Below are positions 33,741 through 41,982 of a DNA stretch of 64,000 nucleotides, piece after piece (the first letter of the stretch is position 1; each line of letters opens with the position of its first letter). The notes beneath the pieces were generated by a model that saw nothing but the letters and a program-made list of their open reading frames with translations, was not told the origin of the DNA and did not search any database. The stretch spans positions 1 to 64,000 of the forward strand of contig JANXSF010000060.1 in the NCBI GenBank assembly GCA_025352795.1. Direction: 5' to 3'. Position numbers and translations under genes: made by a program. Source of the stretch: Acidobacteriota bacterium (lineage in GTDB: Bacteria > Acidobacteriota > Terriglobia > Bryobacterales > Bryobacteraceae).

Positions 33741-34641
33741 CTTGTGTCTCCGGTATTTTCGGCGTAGTTTGCGGAGTGGGCTGCGTACTGCGGCGCCACA
33801 ATCCACCGATGCGAATCAAAATGCCACTTGCCATATAGGTAATGGCCAGGACGAATAAAACGGGTCTGGAGTACTCGTAGATTAAGTACATCAGGCTCCC
33901 AAAAAGAATCAGACTCTTGAACGACAACGGGCGACCCAGGTTGAAGTCCTTAAAACTCCGGTAGCGCCAGGTGGAAACCATCAGAAACGCCAGCATGCCC
34001 ATCAAGGCCATCCAAGCTACCGAAAACATCCAATACTTCAAAGGTGTCGACCCTTCAAAATAGACAATGCTAGCCACCATCGCCGCCGCCGCCGGTATAG
34101 GCAAACCCACAAAATATTTGCGATCAGCCCGACCCGGATTGCTAGGTTGCGGATTGGTCACCACATTAAAACGCGCCAGCCGTGCCGCACCACTCAGCAG
34201 ATAGAGGAAGCATAAAAAATATCCAGCCCGAACAATAGGCGTGCGCACCGCTGCATCAAACGGCCAATCCACAAACTGAATTCCCCAGGCAAAGGCCAGC
34301 ATCGCCGGGGCTAGGCCAAAAGCAATCACATCGGCCAGGGAATCAATCTCCCTTCCAAAGTCGCTGACTGTGTTGGTCATTCGTGCAATGCGTCCGTCCA
34401 AGCCATCCATCACGGCGGCGATACCTATCATAATGGCCGCCAGGTCGAAGTGATGCATCGCTTCCATAGATTGCCCTGTGACGTTGGCCATGGCCCCTTG
34501 AAAGGTTTCAATAATAGAAAGAAATCCCAGCAAAACGTTGCCCGCCGTAAACATTGTGGGCAGCGCATAAGCAGCACGGCGAGGCCGCCTATCTGGCGTT
34601 TTCGGATCAATCAGACGTTCTGAAAAATTGAGTTTCGGCAT
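33733..34641 (-). CDS. pssA: CDP-diacylglycerol--serine O-phosphatidyltransferase
   Basis: 302 residues. CDP-alcohol phosphatidyltransferase motif D-G-x2-A-R-x8-G-x3-D-x3-D is present as MDGLDGRIARMTNT...FGREIDSLADVIAFG. Eight or so membrane segments follow. Makes phosphatidylserine, the substrate of Psd encoded just upstream (5-base gap). Confidence 0.93.
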   Translation of the reverse strand: MPKLNFSERLIDPKTPDRRPRRAAYALPTMFTAGNVLLGFLSIIETFQGAMANVTGQSMEAMHHFDLAAIMIGIAAVMDGLDGRIARMTNTVSDFGREIDSLADVIAFGLAPAMLAFAWGIQFVDWPFDAAVRTPIVRAGYFLCFLYLLSGAARLARFNVVTNPQPSNPGRADRKYFVGLPIPAAAAMVASIVYFEGSTPLKYWMFSVAWMALMGMLAFLMVSTWRYRSFKDFNLGRPLSFKSLILFGSLMYLIYEYSRPVLFVLAITYMASGILIRIGGLWRRSTQPTPQTTPKIPETQVG

Positions 34642-34646
34642 AGGAA

Positions 34647-35246
34647 TTACTCCTTTCTGCGAGCAATGATAGAAGAACCCGCACTCACGCGCTGCCCCTC
34701 TTTCACTTCAACAGTCCATTCCGGCCCAAACCACAAATCCACACGCGACCCAAACTTAATATAGCCCACGCGATCCCCCGCAGAGACAACATCGCCAATG
34801 GTCTTATAGCAAACAATGCGGCGCGCAATCAGCCCGGCAATTTGTGAAAACACAACTTTCACGCCCTTGCTTTCCACCGTGATCACGTTCATTTCATTTT
34901 CCGTGGAAGCAGCTTCCACTGATGCCACCAGGAATTTCCCGCGCTTATATTCAATGTTGGTAATCTTGCCGGCAATCGGCGAACGGTTTACGTGGACGTC
35001 GAAAATGTTTAAGAAAACGGACACGCGTTGTTGATCGCCCATCTGTTTGATCCAAACAATTTTTCCATCAGCCGGGGATACAGCCACCGGGCCAGTAGGA
35101 ATCTTCCGCTCAGGATCTCGAAAGAACCATAAACAGAACAGCCCCAGGATAAACATGGGAATACCGAATGCAGGGCGTGTGAGATAGCTCACCAGAGCGC
35201 CGCCAGCAAACAAACCAAGCGCGTAGTAAATACCGTCAATAACCAT
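34647..35246 (-). CDS. psd: phosphatidylserine decarboxylase
   Basis: 199 residues, short (archaeal-type) form. Motifs: two N-terminal TM segments, SPADGKIVWIKQMGDQQRV, FLNIFDVHVNRSP, and the self-cleavage serine near the C-terminus in VKEGQRVSAGSSIIAR. Makes phosphatidylethanolamine after autocatalytic pyruvoyl formation. First gene of the psd-pssA-Asd-like-lptE run. Confidence 0.93.
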   Translation of the reverse strand: MVIDGIYYALGLFAGGALVSYLTRPAFGIPMFILGLFCLWFFRDPERKIPTGPVAVSPADGKIVWIKQMGDQQRVSVFLNIFDVHVNRSPIAGKITNIEYKRGKFLVASVEAASTENEMNVITVESKGVKVVFSQIAGLIARRIVCYKTIGDVVSAGDRVGYIKFGSRVDLWFGPEWTVEVKEGQRVSAGSSIIARRKE

Positions 35247-35298
35247 TCGTGGGTCTTTATTCTATTGTCCCAGATTACGTTTTAGAATGGCTTAAGAT

Positions 35299-36435
35299 AT
35301 GTATCTTCAATGGGCAAAAAACAACGAACGGCGAATCATCGCCAGAATCCGCGAAATGGTGCAGATTGAAAGTCCGAGCGATGATCCCCGTGCCGTCAAC
35401 ACCTTCGTCGATTACATAGCCACGCAGGTGGCCGGTTGGGCCAAAGTGAAGGTGATCAAAGCAGGTCCGGCATACGGCAATCATCTGCTGATTGAATTCG
35501 CGTTGCCCGGCAAAAAGAAGCCAGGGCAAATCACCGCACTGGGCCATTCCGATACCGTTTGGCCGTTGGGCACCTTGAAGACCATGCCCTTTCGCGAAGC
35601 CGATGGTCGCTTGTGGGGTCCAGGCGTGCTCGATATGAAAGCGGGCCTGGCCTTCTTCCTGGCCGCCATGGAAGCGATCCGTGAACATGATGTTCCTATC
35701 TCACGCAAAGTTGTCCTGCAAATCAATTCCGAAGAAGAAGTAGGCAGCCATTCCTCGCGGTCACTTACAGAGCAGACGGCTCGGAATTCAACTGCCGTTC
35801 TGGTGCTGGAACCCGGTACAGGCTTGATCGGCAAACTGAAGACCGCCCGCAAAGGTGTCGGCGGGTACCTGGTGAAAGTGACGGGCAGAGCATCGCATGC
35901 AGGTGTCGATTTCGAAGCCGGAGCCAATGCCATTGTGGAACTGTCGCGTCAAGTGGAAAAGATCGCCAGCTTCACCAATCTGAAGCGCGGGCTTACCGTG
36001 AATCCTGGTGTAATCAGTGGCGGGACACGTTCCAACGTGGTGCCTGCGGAAGCGTCCGTTGAAGTGGATATCCGCATCGCTAGACTGCGGGATGAAGTGG
36101 GCCTTGCCAAAAAGTTTCAAGCGCTGAAGCCATTCGATAAACGCTGCCGCATTGAAGTAACCGGGGGCTTGAACCGCCCACCCATGGAACGTTCCAGCGG
36201 AATCGCGGCACTGTACAAACTGGCGCATAGGCTGGCTGGCGATATGGGGATCAGCATTGAAGAATCAATGACCGGCGGCGGTTCCGACGGAAATTTCACC
36301 GCCGCATTGGGCGTTCCCACCCTGGATGGCTTAGGTGCCGTAGGCGAAGGAGCACATGCGGTGAACGAGAGTTTGCTGGTGAACCGCATCGCCGATCGCA
36401 CTGCGCTGCTGGCGGCATTGGTGGCTGGAATTTAG
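35299..36435 (+). CDS. M20-family metallopeptidase (carboxypeptidase G2-like)
   Basis: 378 residues. Zinc-site motifs: GHSDTVWP, GPGVLDMKAG, QINSEEEVGSHSS (catalytic/ligand glutamates) and a dimerisation domain RASHAGVDFEAGANAI, with a late VGEGAHAVNE. No signal peptide. Family members remove glutamate or other amino acids from small substrates. A ~45-base copy of its 3' end (ctgcgctgctgg...tttagtcagaagctca) recurs at 36951-36978 in the parE gene. Confidence 0.9.
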   Translation: MYLQWAKNNERRIIARIREMVQIESPSDDPRAVNTFVDYIATQVAGWAKVKVIKAGPAYGNHLLIEFALPGKKKPGQITALGHSDTVWPLGTLKTMPFREADGRLWGPGVLDMKAGLAFFLAAMEAIREHDVPISRKVVLQINSEEEVGSHSSRSLTEQTARNSTAVLVLEPGTGLIGKLKTARKGVGGYLVKVTGRASHAGVDFEAGANAIVELSRQVEKIASFTNLKRGLTVNPGVISGGTRSNVVPAEASVEVDIRIARLRDEVGLAKKFQALKPFDKRCRIEVTGGLNRPPMERSSGIAALYKLAHRLAGDMGISIEESMTGGGSDGNFTAALGVPTLDGLGAVGEGAHAVNESLLVNRIADRTALLAALVAGI

Positions 36436-36455
36436 TCAGAAGCTCAAGGAAATTA

Positions 36456-36493
36456 TGTCAACAATTGACATCTATTGTTAGTGTGGATAGCAT
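36456..36493 (+). promoter_or_regulatory. promoter/operator of the first parD
   Basis: Palindrome TGTCAA-CAA-TTGACA at 36456-36470 contains a perfect -35 (TTGACA, 36465-36470). A 17-base spacer leads to TAGCAT (36488-36493). The predicted start point would be near 36500, the parD ATG, suggesting a leaderless or near-leaderless mRNA; the palindrome is a plausible ParD autorepression site. Confidence 0.5.
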
Positions 36494-36499
36494 GAGATC

Positions 36500-36766
36500 A
36501 TGAACGTTCATCTCGGATCTGCATTCGATGAATTTGTGGCTGGCCTTCTAAAGAGCGGCTACTATCAAACCCAAAGCGAAATCTTACGGGAAGGCCTGCG
36601 GCTGCTGAAGGAGCGCGAAGAGATCAAACATATGCGTTTGGCTGAACTGCGGAAGGAAATCGCCGTTGGCACGGAGCAAGCTGCCCGGGGCGAGTTTGTG
36701 GACGGACCTAACGCCTTTGCGACGATACGGGAGCGCAAGGCCAAGCGGAAATTATCCAAGGCATGA
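36500..36766 (+). CDS. parD: ParD-type antitoxin
   Basis: 88 residues. RHH start MNVHLGSAFDEFVAGLLKSG, then YYQTQSEILREGLRLLKEREE, the ParD pattern. C-terminal charged helix binds toxin. Stop overlaps the parE ATG (ATGA). The partner is truncated, so it may no longer be needed. Confidence 0.88.
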   Translation: MNVHLGSAFDEFVAGLLKSGYYQTQSEILREGLRLLKEREEIKHMRLAELRKEIAVGTEQAARGEFVDGPNAFATIRERKAKRKLSKA

Positions 36767-37059
36767 AGCCATTCATCCTTACGCATCGCGCTGAGCAAGA
36801 CATCTGCGATATCTGGGACTACATCGCAGACGACAACATCGAAGCCGCCGACCGGGTTCTCGACGCGCTTGAAAATGCTCTGCACCGGATCGCAAAGAAC
36901 CCTGGCATCGGTCACATGCGCGAAGAGTTGGCTGAATCGATCTGCGCTGCTGGTGGCGGGGATTTAGTCAGAAGCTCAGTAACCGCAAGAGAAGCATTCC
37001 GTCCCGATTTCAGCGGCCAGCAGCTTCGCGTAACAGGCCTTCGCGCACATACATCTTAA
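36763..37059 (+). pseudogene. parE: ParE-type toxin, C-terminus replaced
   Basis: Residues 1-58 are ParE-like (ILTHRAEQDICDIWDYIADDNIEAADRVLDALENALHRIAKNPGIGHMREEL). After AES the frame enters sequence duplicated from the 3' end of the M20 gene (36951-36978) and continues into the antisense of the CopG-type gene. The normal ParE end (…FLVYRYLIVYR…IIRVLHAARD-type) is missing. Likely inactive. The ORF still overlaps the opposite-strand antitoxin gene from 37010. Confidence 0.8.
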
Positions 37060-37330
37060 GCAGCGTCTGATACCCAATACCCTTGCGATCCGCGATTTCG
37101 CGAGCCTTTGCAATGTCGTCTTCCGGCAAGCGGATAGCGATTTGCACGCTGGGTTTATTGTTGAGCCGTGCAACCAAATCAAGCCCCTTGACCTTGGAAC
37201 TATCCGGCACGTTTCCGGCGGACTTTCGCTTCACAAACTCGCGTCCTGCCGCGCTGGCCCACCAATCCGCTTCGTCAGCCTCGCTGCTGAACTTCGGCAT
37301 ATCAAGCAGTTTCTTACTCATTTCACTCAT
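37010..37330 (-). CDS. CopG_antitoxin-type (BrnA-like) protein
   Basis: 106 residues: KKLLDMPKFSSEADEADWWASAAGREFV, KPSVQIAIRLPEDDIAKAREIADRKGIGYQTLLKMYVREGLLRE. The second half is the CopG/PF12441-type DNA-binding fold. These usually follow BrnT toxin genes; upstream bases 37331-37395 hold what looks like a collapsed BrnT. ATG 37330 with AGGAGA. Confidence 0.8.
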   Translation of the reverse strand: MSEMSKKLLDMPKFSSEADEADWWASAAGREFVKRKSAGNVPDSSKVKGLDLVARLNNKPSVQIAIRLPEDDIAKAREIADRKGIGYQTLLKMYVREGLLREAAGR

Positions 37331-37395
37331 TCTCCTTTCGTTCGCCTTAAACGATAATCACGCTTCCGTCCCAATCAAACTCCGTCAATCCCATT
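37331..37395 (-). pseudogene. possible BrnT toxin remnant (5' and 3' ends joined)
   Basis: Read on the minus strand the region begins ATGGGATTGACGGAGTTTGA (MGLTEFDWDGS-like, as BrnT starts with a (E)FEWDE-type segment) and ends, in another frame, SFKANERRMSE, reminiscent of the BrnT end (…ISARKANxRE…). Only ~60 bases remain, so this is a guess based on order and partner. Confidence 0.3.
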
Positions 37396-37835
37396 GTATA
37401 TGCAATGCATACTTACGTGAACATTCAGTCGTAACCACCTTTGCGTCTGTCAATCCGTCAACATATAAAACGTGCTCCTAACCTATAGTTTTTCAAAGGA
37501 GTTAAATCAGATCTGCCAAACCGTTCTGACGAGCAAGTGAAAACACTTGCAAATCCCCTCGAAGCGAACAAATGTGGGGTACCCCGCCCCCTACAAAATT
37601 TTCCCTATCCATGAAACGCATTGTGGTAAGTTTGTTGTTAGCTCTGCTTCTGGCCATCTCTTAACAGCTGTATCGCTATGAATCCAGTGTGGATGCGGTG
37701 GGTCACAACCTTCCTGGTAGTCAGCCTTCCACCCGCTATACGGACCTGTTGTTCCAGTTCGGACCGTTGGGTGGCTGATCATAAACCGAAAGATTTTCGA
37801 GTCTTCCTTTGGGAAGACCTTCAAGGAGAAGCTGT
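37396..37835. other. intergenic region before hemE with a short broken frame and hairpin
   Basis: No intact gene. ATG 37611 opens MKRIVVSLLLALLLAIS, stops at TAA 37662, and the same frame continues for 37 codons (QLYRYESSVDAVGHNLPGSQ...FQFGPLGG) to TGA 37776, which looks like a small secreted protein split by a stop. A hairpin GTCTTCC-TTTG-GGAAGAC occupies 37801-37818, close to the hemE Shine-Dalgarno. Confidence 0.4.
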
Positions 37836-38873
37836 ATGCGCGTGGCTCCAATGAGCAGCCGCTTTCTCGATGCTTGCCGCCGTCGGCCGACGGATGTTCG
37901 TCCCGTATGGTTCATGCGACAAGCCGGCAGATACTTAAAGCCGTATCGGGAAATTCGAGCAAAAAACTCCATTCTGGACATCTGTAAACGGCCCGATTTG
38001 GCCGCTGAAGTGACCCTGCAACCGATTGAAATTCTTGATGTCGATGCGGCAATTATTTTTGCCGATCTACTATTGCCCGTGGAACCAATGGGTCTAAAAC
38101 TGGAATTTCGTGCTGGCGAAGGTCCGCATATCGACAATCCCGTGCGCACTTCGAACGACGTAGATTCCCTATCTATATCCAATACGGACGACCTCGGTTA
38201 CGTCGGCGAATCCATCAAATTGGTGGCCCAGGCACTGGCTGGCAAAGTTCCCATCATCGGTTTTGTTGGTGCGCCATTTACCCTGGCCAGCTACATGATT
38301 GAAGGTGGCCCGTCCAAGACATTCCTCAAAACCAAGCAACTGATGTATAAAGATGAAACGCTGTGGCGTCGCTTGATGGGCAAAATTGTTGACGTGTTGG
38401 GTCCGTTCGCCATCATGCAGGTGGCTAGCGGAGCTCGTGCAATTCAAGTGTTCGATAGTTGGGTTGGTGCACTTGGACCTGACGATTACGTCCGCTACGT
38501 GGCCCCTTACTCACGCGCATTAATTGAACGCGTCCGTTCCACTGGTGTTCCGGTAATTCACTTCGGCACAGGCGCTGCCGGTTTCTTCAAGGAACTGCAC
38601 GCCGCTGGCGGTGATGTGATGGGTGTGGATTGGCGCATCAACATTGATCAGGCTTGGATGGACATCAGCTATCGTTCGGCAGTGCAAGGCAATTTAGATC
38701 CGGCTGCGCTGTTTGCGCCCTTGCCCGAATTGAAGGCGAAAGTGCATGAACTGATGAAACGCACGGGCACACGCCCGGGTCATATTATCAATCTGGGTCA
38801 CGGCATTCTTCCGGAAACCCCTGTGGACCATGTGCGAGCGATGGTTGATTTCGTTCGCGAATTCAAACCCTGA
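37836..38873 (+). CDS. hemE: uroporphyrinogen decarboxylase
   Basis: 345 residues from ATG 37836 (AAGGAG seven bases upstream); ATG 37851 is an alternative. N-terminal signature RPVWFMRQAGRYLKPYREIR and the GFVGAPFTLASYMIEG pattern are intact, with IIFADLLLPVEPMG carrying the catalytic Asp region. Converts uroporphyrinogen III to coproporphyrinogen III. Directly followed by hemG. Confidence 0.97.
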   Translation: MRVAPMSSRFLDACRRRPTDVRPVWFMRQAGRYLKPYREIRAKNSILDICKRPDLAAEVTLQPIEILDVDAAIIFADLLLPVEPMGLKLEFRAGEGPHIDNPVRTSNDVDSLSISNTDDLGYVGESIKLVAQALAGKVPIIGFVGAPFTLASYMIEGGPSKTFLKTKQLMYKDETLWRRLMGKIVDVLGPFAIMQVASGARAIQVFDSWVGALGPDDYVRYVAPYSRALIERVRSTGVPVIHFGTGAAGFFKELHAAGGDVMGVDWRINIDQAWMDISYRSAVQGNLDPAALFAPLPELKAKVHELMKRTGTRPGHIINLGHGILPETPVDHVRAMVDFVREFKP

Positions 38874-40216
38874 AACCGGTAGCTATTATCGGAGGCGGCA
38901 TCACTGGCTTGAGTGCCGCCTACTACCTTCAAAAGGCCAACCGCTCGGCTATTTTGTTCGAAAAATCTCCACGTCTCGGTGGAGTCATTGAGACCAATCG
39001 TATAGAAGGTTGCCTGGTTGAAGGCGGCCCCGATAGTTTTCTTTCCGCCAAACCGGCGGCTCTCCAATTAATCAAGGATCTGGGTCTGGAATCAGAAGTA
39101 ATTGGTTCCAATGACCACTTACGCGTCACTTACATGGTGCGCCACAGTAAGTTAGTGCCCATGCCCGATGGCTTGGCAATGATGATACCCACTAAGATAT
39201 GGCCCATGGTCACCACTCCGCTGGTCGGTTGGGGAACTAAGATCCGTATGGCACTGGAGTATTTCCGTAAGCCTGAGGTTGTGGGGGAACGATCTGTGGC
39301 GGAGATGATTCGAAGCCATTACGGGCAGGAAACAGTAGATTACCTGGCCGAGCCCTTGCTGGCCGGAGTCTTCGGTGGCGATCCAGAGCAGTTGAGTGCC
39401 AATGCAGTATTGCAGCAGTTCGTCGAATTGGAAATGAAGTACGGCAGCTTGACCAAAGGCACGCTGGCCCGTCGTGCCGCTGCTCCCGCCACCACTGGGA
39501 CACTCTTCCGCACGATGAAAGATGGACTGGGGACATTGCCCACAGCCATCAAAAATGCGATTGCCGGGAAAGTGGAAATCCGTCATGGAACAGTGGAGCG
39601 CATAGAAAAAAGTGCCCATGGCGATTATCTGGTGAATGGGCAGCCTGTAAGTCATGTCATTGTCTGCACACCTGCCTGGCAGGCTGCCGATATCTTACGC
39701 AGCATCGCCCCAAAAGCAGCAGAAGGTCTGGGGGCCATCGGTTATAACTCGTCCATCACGATTGGACTGATCTATGACCGCGCGACGTTCCCCCATCCAC
39801 TGAACGGTTTCGGTTTCTTAGTTCCTGCAAAAGAACGCCGCCGCATGGCCGCTTGTACCTGGGTGGGGACTAAATTCATGCATCGCGTGCCCGATGACAA
39901 GGTGTTACTGCGCTGCTTCGTCGGCGGCACCGGGGGTGGGTTGAGTGATACCCAGTTAGTGGAAGAAGTGCGAGTTGAATTACAAGGCTGGATGGGAATC
40001 AACGTGGCCCCGGTGGCTCAAAATGTTGTCCGCTGGAATCGAGCCATGGCCCAATATACGGTGGGACATCAGGCGAGAGTGGCGGCGATTGTTGATGAGT
40101 TGAAAGTGCTACCTGGGATACATTTGGCCGGGAATGCCTATGAAGGCATCGGGATCCCAGATTGCATCCGCATGGGAAAGACTGCGGCTGAGCGTTGTTA
40201 CGCGGCACCTTCATAA
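38870..40216 (+). CDS. hemG: protoporphyrinogen oxidase, HemG/HemY type (CTG start)
   Basis: 448 residues if started at CTG 38870, which overlaps the hemE stop (CTGA). The first standard start in the frame (TTG 38909) would remove the FAD-binding motif IIGGGITGLSAA, and no ATG/GTG/TTG exists between the upstream in-frame stop (38846-38848) and that motif. Contains EKSPRLGGVIET, EGGPDSFLSAKP and the C-terminal LAGNAYEGIGIPDCIRMGK. FAD-dependent, oxygen-using oxidase of the haem/coproporphyrin route; may be the coproporphyrinogen-type HemY enzyme. Confidence 0.88.
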   Translation: MKPVAIIGGGITGLSAAYYLQKANRSAILFEKSPRLGGVIETNRIEGCLVEGGPDSFLSAKPAALQLIKDLGLESEVIGSNDHLRVTYMVRHSKLVPMPDGLAMMIPTKIWPMVTTPLVGWGTKIRMALEYFRKPEVVGERSVAEMIRSHYGQETVDYLAEPLLAGVFGGDPEQLSANAVLQQFVELEMKYGSLTKGTLARRAAAPATTGTLFRTMKDGLGTLPTAIKNAIAGKVEIRHGTVERIEKSAHGDYLVNGQPVSHVIVCTPAWQAADILRSIAPKAAEGLGAIGYNSSITIGLIYDRATFPHPLNGFGFLVPAKERRRMAACTWVGTKFMHRVPDDKVLLRCFVGGTGGGLSDTQLVEEVRVELQGWMGINVAPVAQNVVRWNRAMAQYTVGHQARVAAIVDELKVLPGIHLAGNAYEGIGIPDCIRMGKTAAERCYAAPS

Positions 40217-40217
40217 A

Positions 40218-40246
40218 TTGACAATAAATGAAGGCGGCGCTACCGT
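40218..40246 (+). promoter_or_regulatory. possible promoter of the second parD
   Basis: TTGACA 40218-40223, 17-base spacer, TACCGT 40241-40246 (weak -10). Spacing to ATG 40254 mirrors the first parD, again suggesting a very short leader. Confidence 0.3.
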
Positions 40247-40253
40247 GGTAGAC

Positions 40254-40523
40254 ATGAGCATGGCATCCCTCAACATTTCGCTTCCACAATCCTTAAAGGA
40301 TTACGTGGAAGATCAAGTGAAAGGCAATGGCTACAGCACGCCCAGCGAATATGTCCGCGAGCTGTTGCGCCAAGACCAGAACCGGCGTGCTGAGCAAAAA
40401 TTGGAAGCGCTTCTGCTGGAAGGTCTTAAGTCAGGCGATCCAATTGAGATCACGCCGGAATATTGGGAAAACAAACGATGGCAATTTATGGATCGGCACT
40501 CTAAGAAAAAAGGCCACCAGTGA
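40254..40523 (+). CDS. parD: ParD-type antitoxin (second copy)
   Basis: 89 residues from ATG 40254 (or 40260), the upstream ORF part being inside hemG. RHH: LNISLPQSLKDYVEDQVKGNGYSTPSEYVRELLRQDQ. The C-terminal extension KSGDPIEITPEYWENKRWQFM is typical of ParD. Stop overlaps parE (GTGA). Different in sequence from the parD at 36.5 kb. Confidence 0.92.
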   Translation: MSMASLNISLPQSLKDYVEDQVKGNGYSTPSEYVRELLRQDQNRRAEQKLEALLLEGLKSGDPIEITPEYWENKRWQFMDRHSKKKGHQ

Positions 40524-40855
40524 GTTTTGGTTATGTTATCCGACCTAAAGCTGACCAGGAAATTGATTCTATTGCTGATGAGTTAGCGGAACGTGGAGGC
40601 ATCGATATGGGCCTTCGATTTCTTTCTGAAATCTACGAGACATTTGCTTTTATAGTTACCCAACCAGCTATGGGTTGGCCTTGCAATGTTGCCAATCCAC
40701 AGTTGGCTTTAGTTCGGAACTTTCGGGTTAGTGAGCGCTTTGCCGATTACTTGATTTTTTACCAACCGCATGGTACAAGAATTGAAATAGTGAGGATCAT
40801 CCATGGGTCTCAGGACTTAGTCGAATTATTCAAGAAAGATGGCGCTTTTGACTAA
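40520..40855 (+). CDS. parE: ParE/RelE-type toxin
   Basis: 111 residues from GTG 40520: YVIRPKADQEIDSIADELAERGGIDMGLRFLSEIYETFAFI, then RNFRVSERFADYLIFYQPHGTRIEIVRIIHGSQDL, the complete ParE fold, unlike the truncated copy at 36.8 kb. Inhibits gyrase or ribosome-linked targets depending on subfamily; not resolvable. Convergent with the YceI gene. Confidence 0.9.
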   Translation: MSFGYVIRPKADQEIDSIADELAERGGIDMGLRFLSEIYETFAFIVTQPAMGWPCNVANPQLALVRNFRVSERFADYLIFYQPHGTRIEIVRIIHGSQDLVELFKKDGAFD

Positions 40856-40868
40856 CCCCGATTCCCAC

Positions 40869-41447
40869 TTACTTCCTCTTTAACAATTCCACATCCAGCG
40901 TGATAGTCACGTCGTCCCCCACCACAAAACTGCCCGCTTCCACAACAGCATTGTAGAGCATGCCGAATTCCTTGCGATTGATCTTGGTCGTTGCGGATGC
41001 GCCGATTTTGGGACCACTCTTCGGATCATTCACTTCCCCAGTGGGACCGTCCACAGTCAGAGTAACTGGCTTAGTTACTCCGCGAATCGTCAAATCGCCC
41101 AGAATACTTAGGCCCGCCGTAGTCTTTACGAACTTACTGCTTTTGAAGGTGATCACAGGGAACTTGGCCACATCCAGAAATTCGGCACTGCGCAAATGGT
41201 TGTCTCGCCGAGGTTCGCGAGTGGTGATGGAACTGGCATCAATCGTAGCCTCAAGCGACGCTCCAGCCAGATTCTTGGGGTCGTAAATGGCTTTACCGCT
41301 CACCTTTGTAAACTCGCCCTTCACGTTTGAGATCATGATGTGCCGAACTGAAAACTGAGCACTGGAATGGTTACTATCAATTTCCCAGCTCTGCGCTTGC
41401 AGTGCCGGTAAGCACGCTGTGGCCAATAAAATTAGCTTATTTATCAT
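40869..41447 (-). CDS. YceI-family periplasmic protein
   Basis: 192 residues: signal peptide (NKLILLATACLPALQAQ), then a lipocalin-like YceI domain (WEIDSNHSSAQFSVRHIMISNVKGEFTKVSGKAIYDP, SADATITKINRKEFGM). Binds isoprenoid-like lipids in characterised homologs. Stand-alone. Confidence 0.93.
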   Translation of the reverse strand: MINKLILLATACLPALQAQSWEIDSNHSSAQFSVRHIMISNVKGEFTKVSGKAIYDPKNLAGASLEATIDASSITTREPRRDNHLRSAEFLDVAKFPVITFKSSKFVKTTAGLSILGDLTIRGVTKPVTLTVDGPTGEVNDPKSGPKIGASATTKINRKEFGMLYNAVVEAGSFVVGDDVTITLDVELLKRK

Positions 41448-41499
41448 TTCGTCCTTGCAATATCACGACGTGGATTCCGCCTATTCAGGTTACATTCAT

Positions 41500-41922
41500 T
41501 TAGTTCTTGATCACGTTCCCAAACATTTTCCCGCCATGCTTCTTGCCAACCCAAGTTCCGGCATAACTGCTATTGAAGATTAACACTCGAGCCTGCACAA
41601 TCCCCGCTCCAGGAATGGGGAAGTTAGTCAGTGTGATCACCGGAGTGTCGCCAGCCCACTTCACTTGGACAGGTAAGCTGAACTTGATTTCTTTACGATT
41701 GAATTCAAAGCGAGTGTCCAGTTTCCAAGTGTCGTCTTTCAACTTCGTAGCACTTTCAATGACGTAACGATCCTCACTCATTTCCGCTACACCATCCTCT
41801 GTGAATAGTCCGGATAAAGTGACGTTGGTGAGGCTTTCCTGGAAGCGCTTTTCCATGAAGGTCAGTGGTTCAGCAGCTTGGCAGGTGAGGATGAGGAAGA
41901 GGAGAATAACCAGGAATTGCAT
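41500..41922 (-). CDS. small secreted protein of unknown family
   Basis: 140 residues from ATG 41922 (the longer frame runs into the next gene). Signal peptide MQFLVILLFLILTCQAAEP, then a beta-rich domain LTFMEKRFQESLTNVTLSGLFTEDG...TLTNFPIPGAGIVQARVLIFNSSYAGTWVGKKHGGKMFG. Periplasmic or secreted. I do not recognise the family. Divergent from the STAND gene, 60 bases apart. Confidence 0.8.
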   Translation of the reverse strand: MQFLVILLFLILTCQAAEPLTFMEKRFQESLTNVTLSGLFTEDGVAEMSEDRYVIESATKLKDDTWKLDTRFEFNRKEIKFSLPVQVKWAGDTPVITLTNFPIPGAGIVQARVLIFNSSYAGTWVGKKHGGKMFGNVIKN

Positions 41923-41982
41923 ATCTTTTATTGTGCACGGAATTAGTTGGGCGAAGTTAGTGAAGCGGTAGAATAAACGTAA

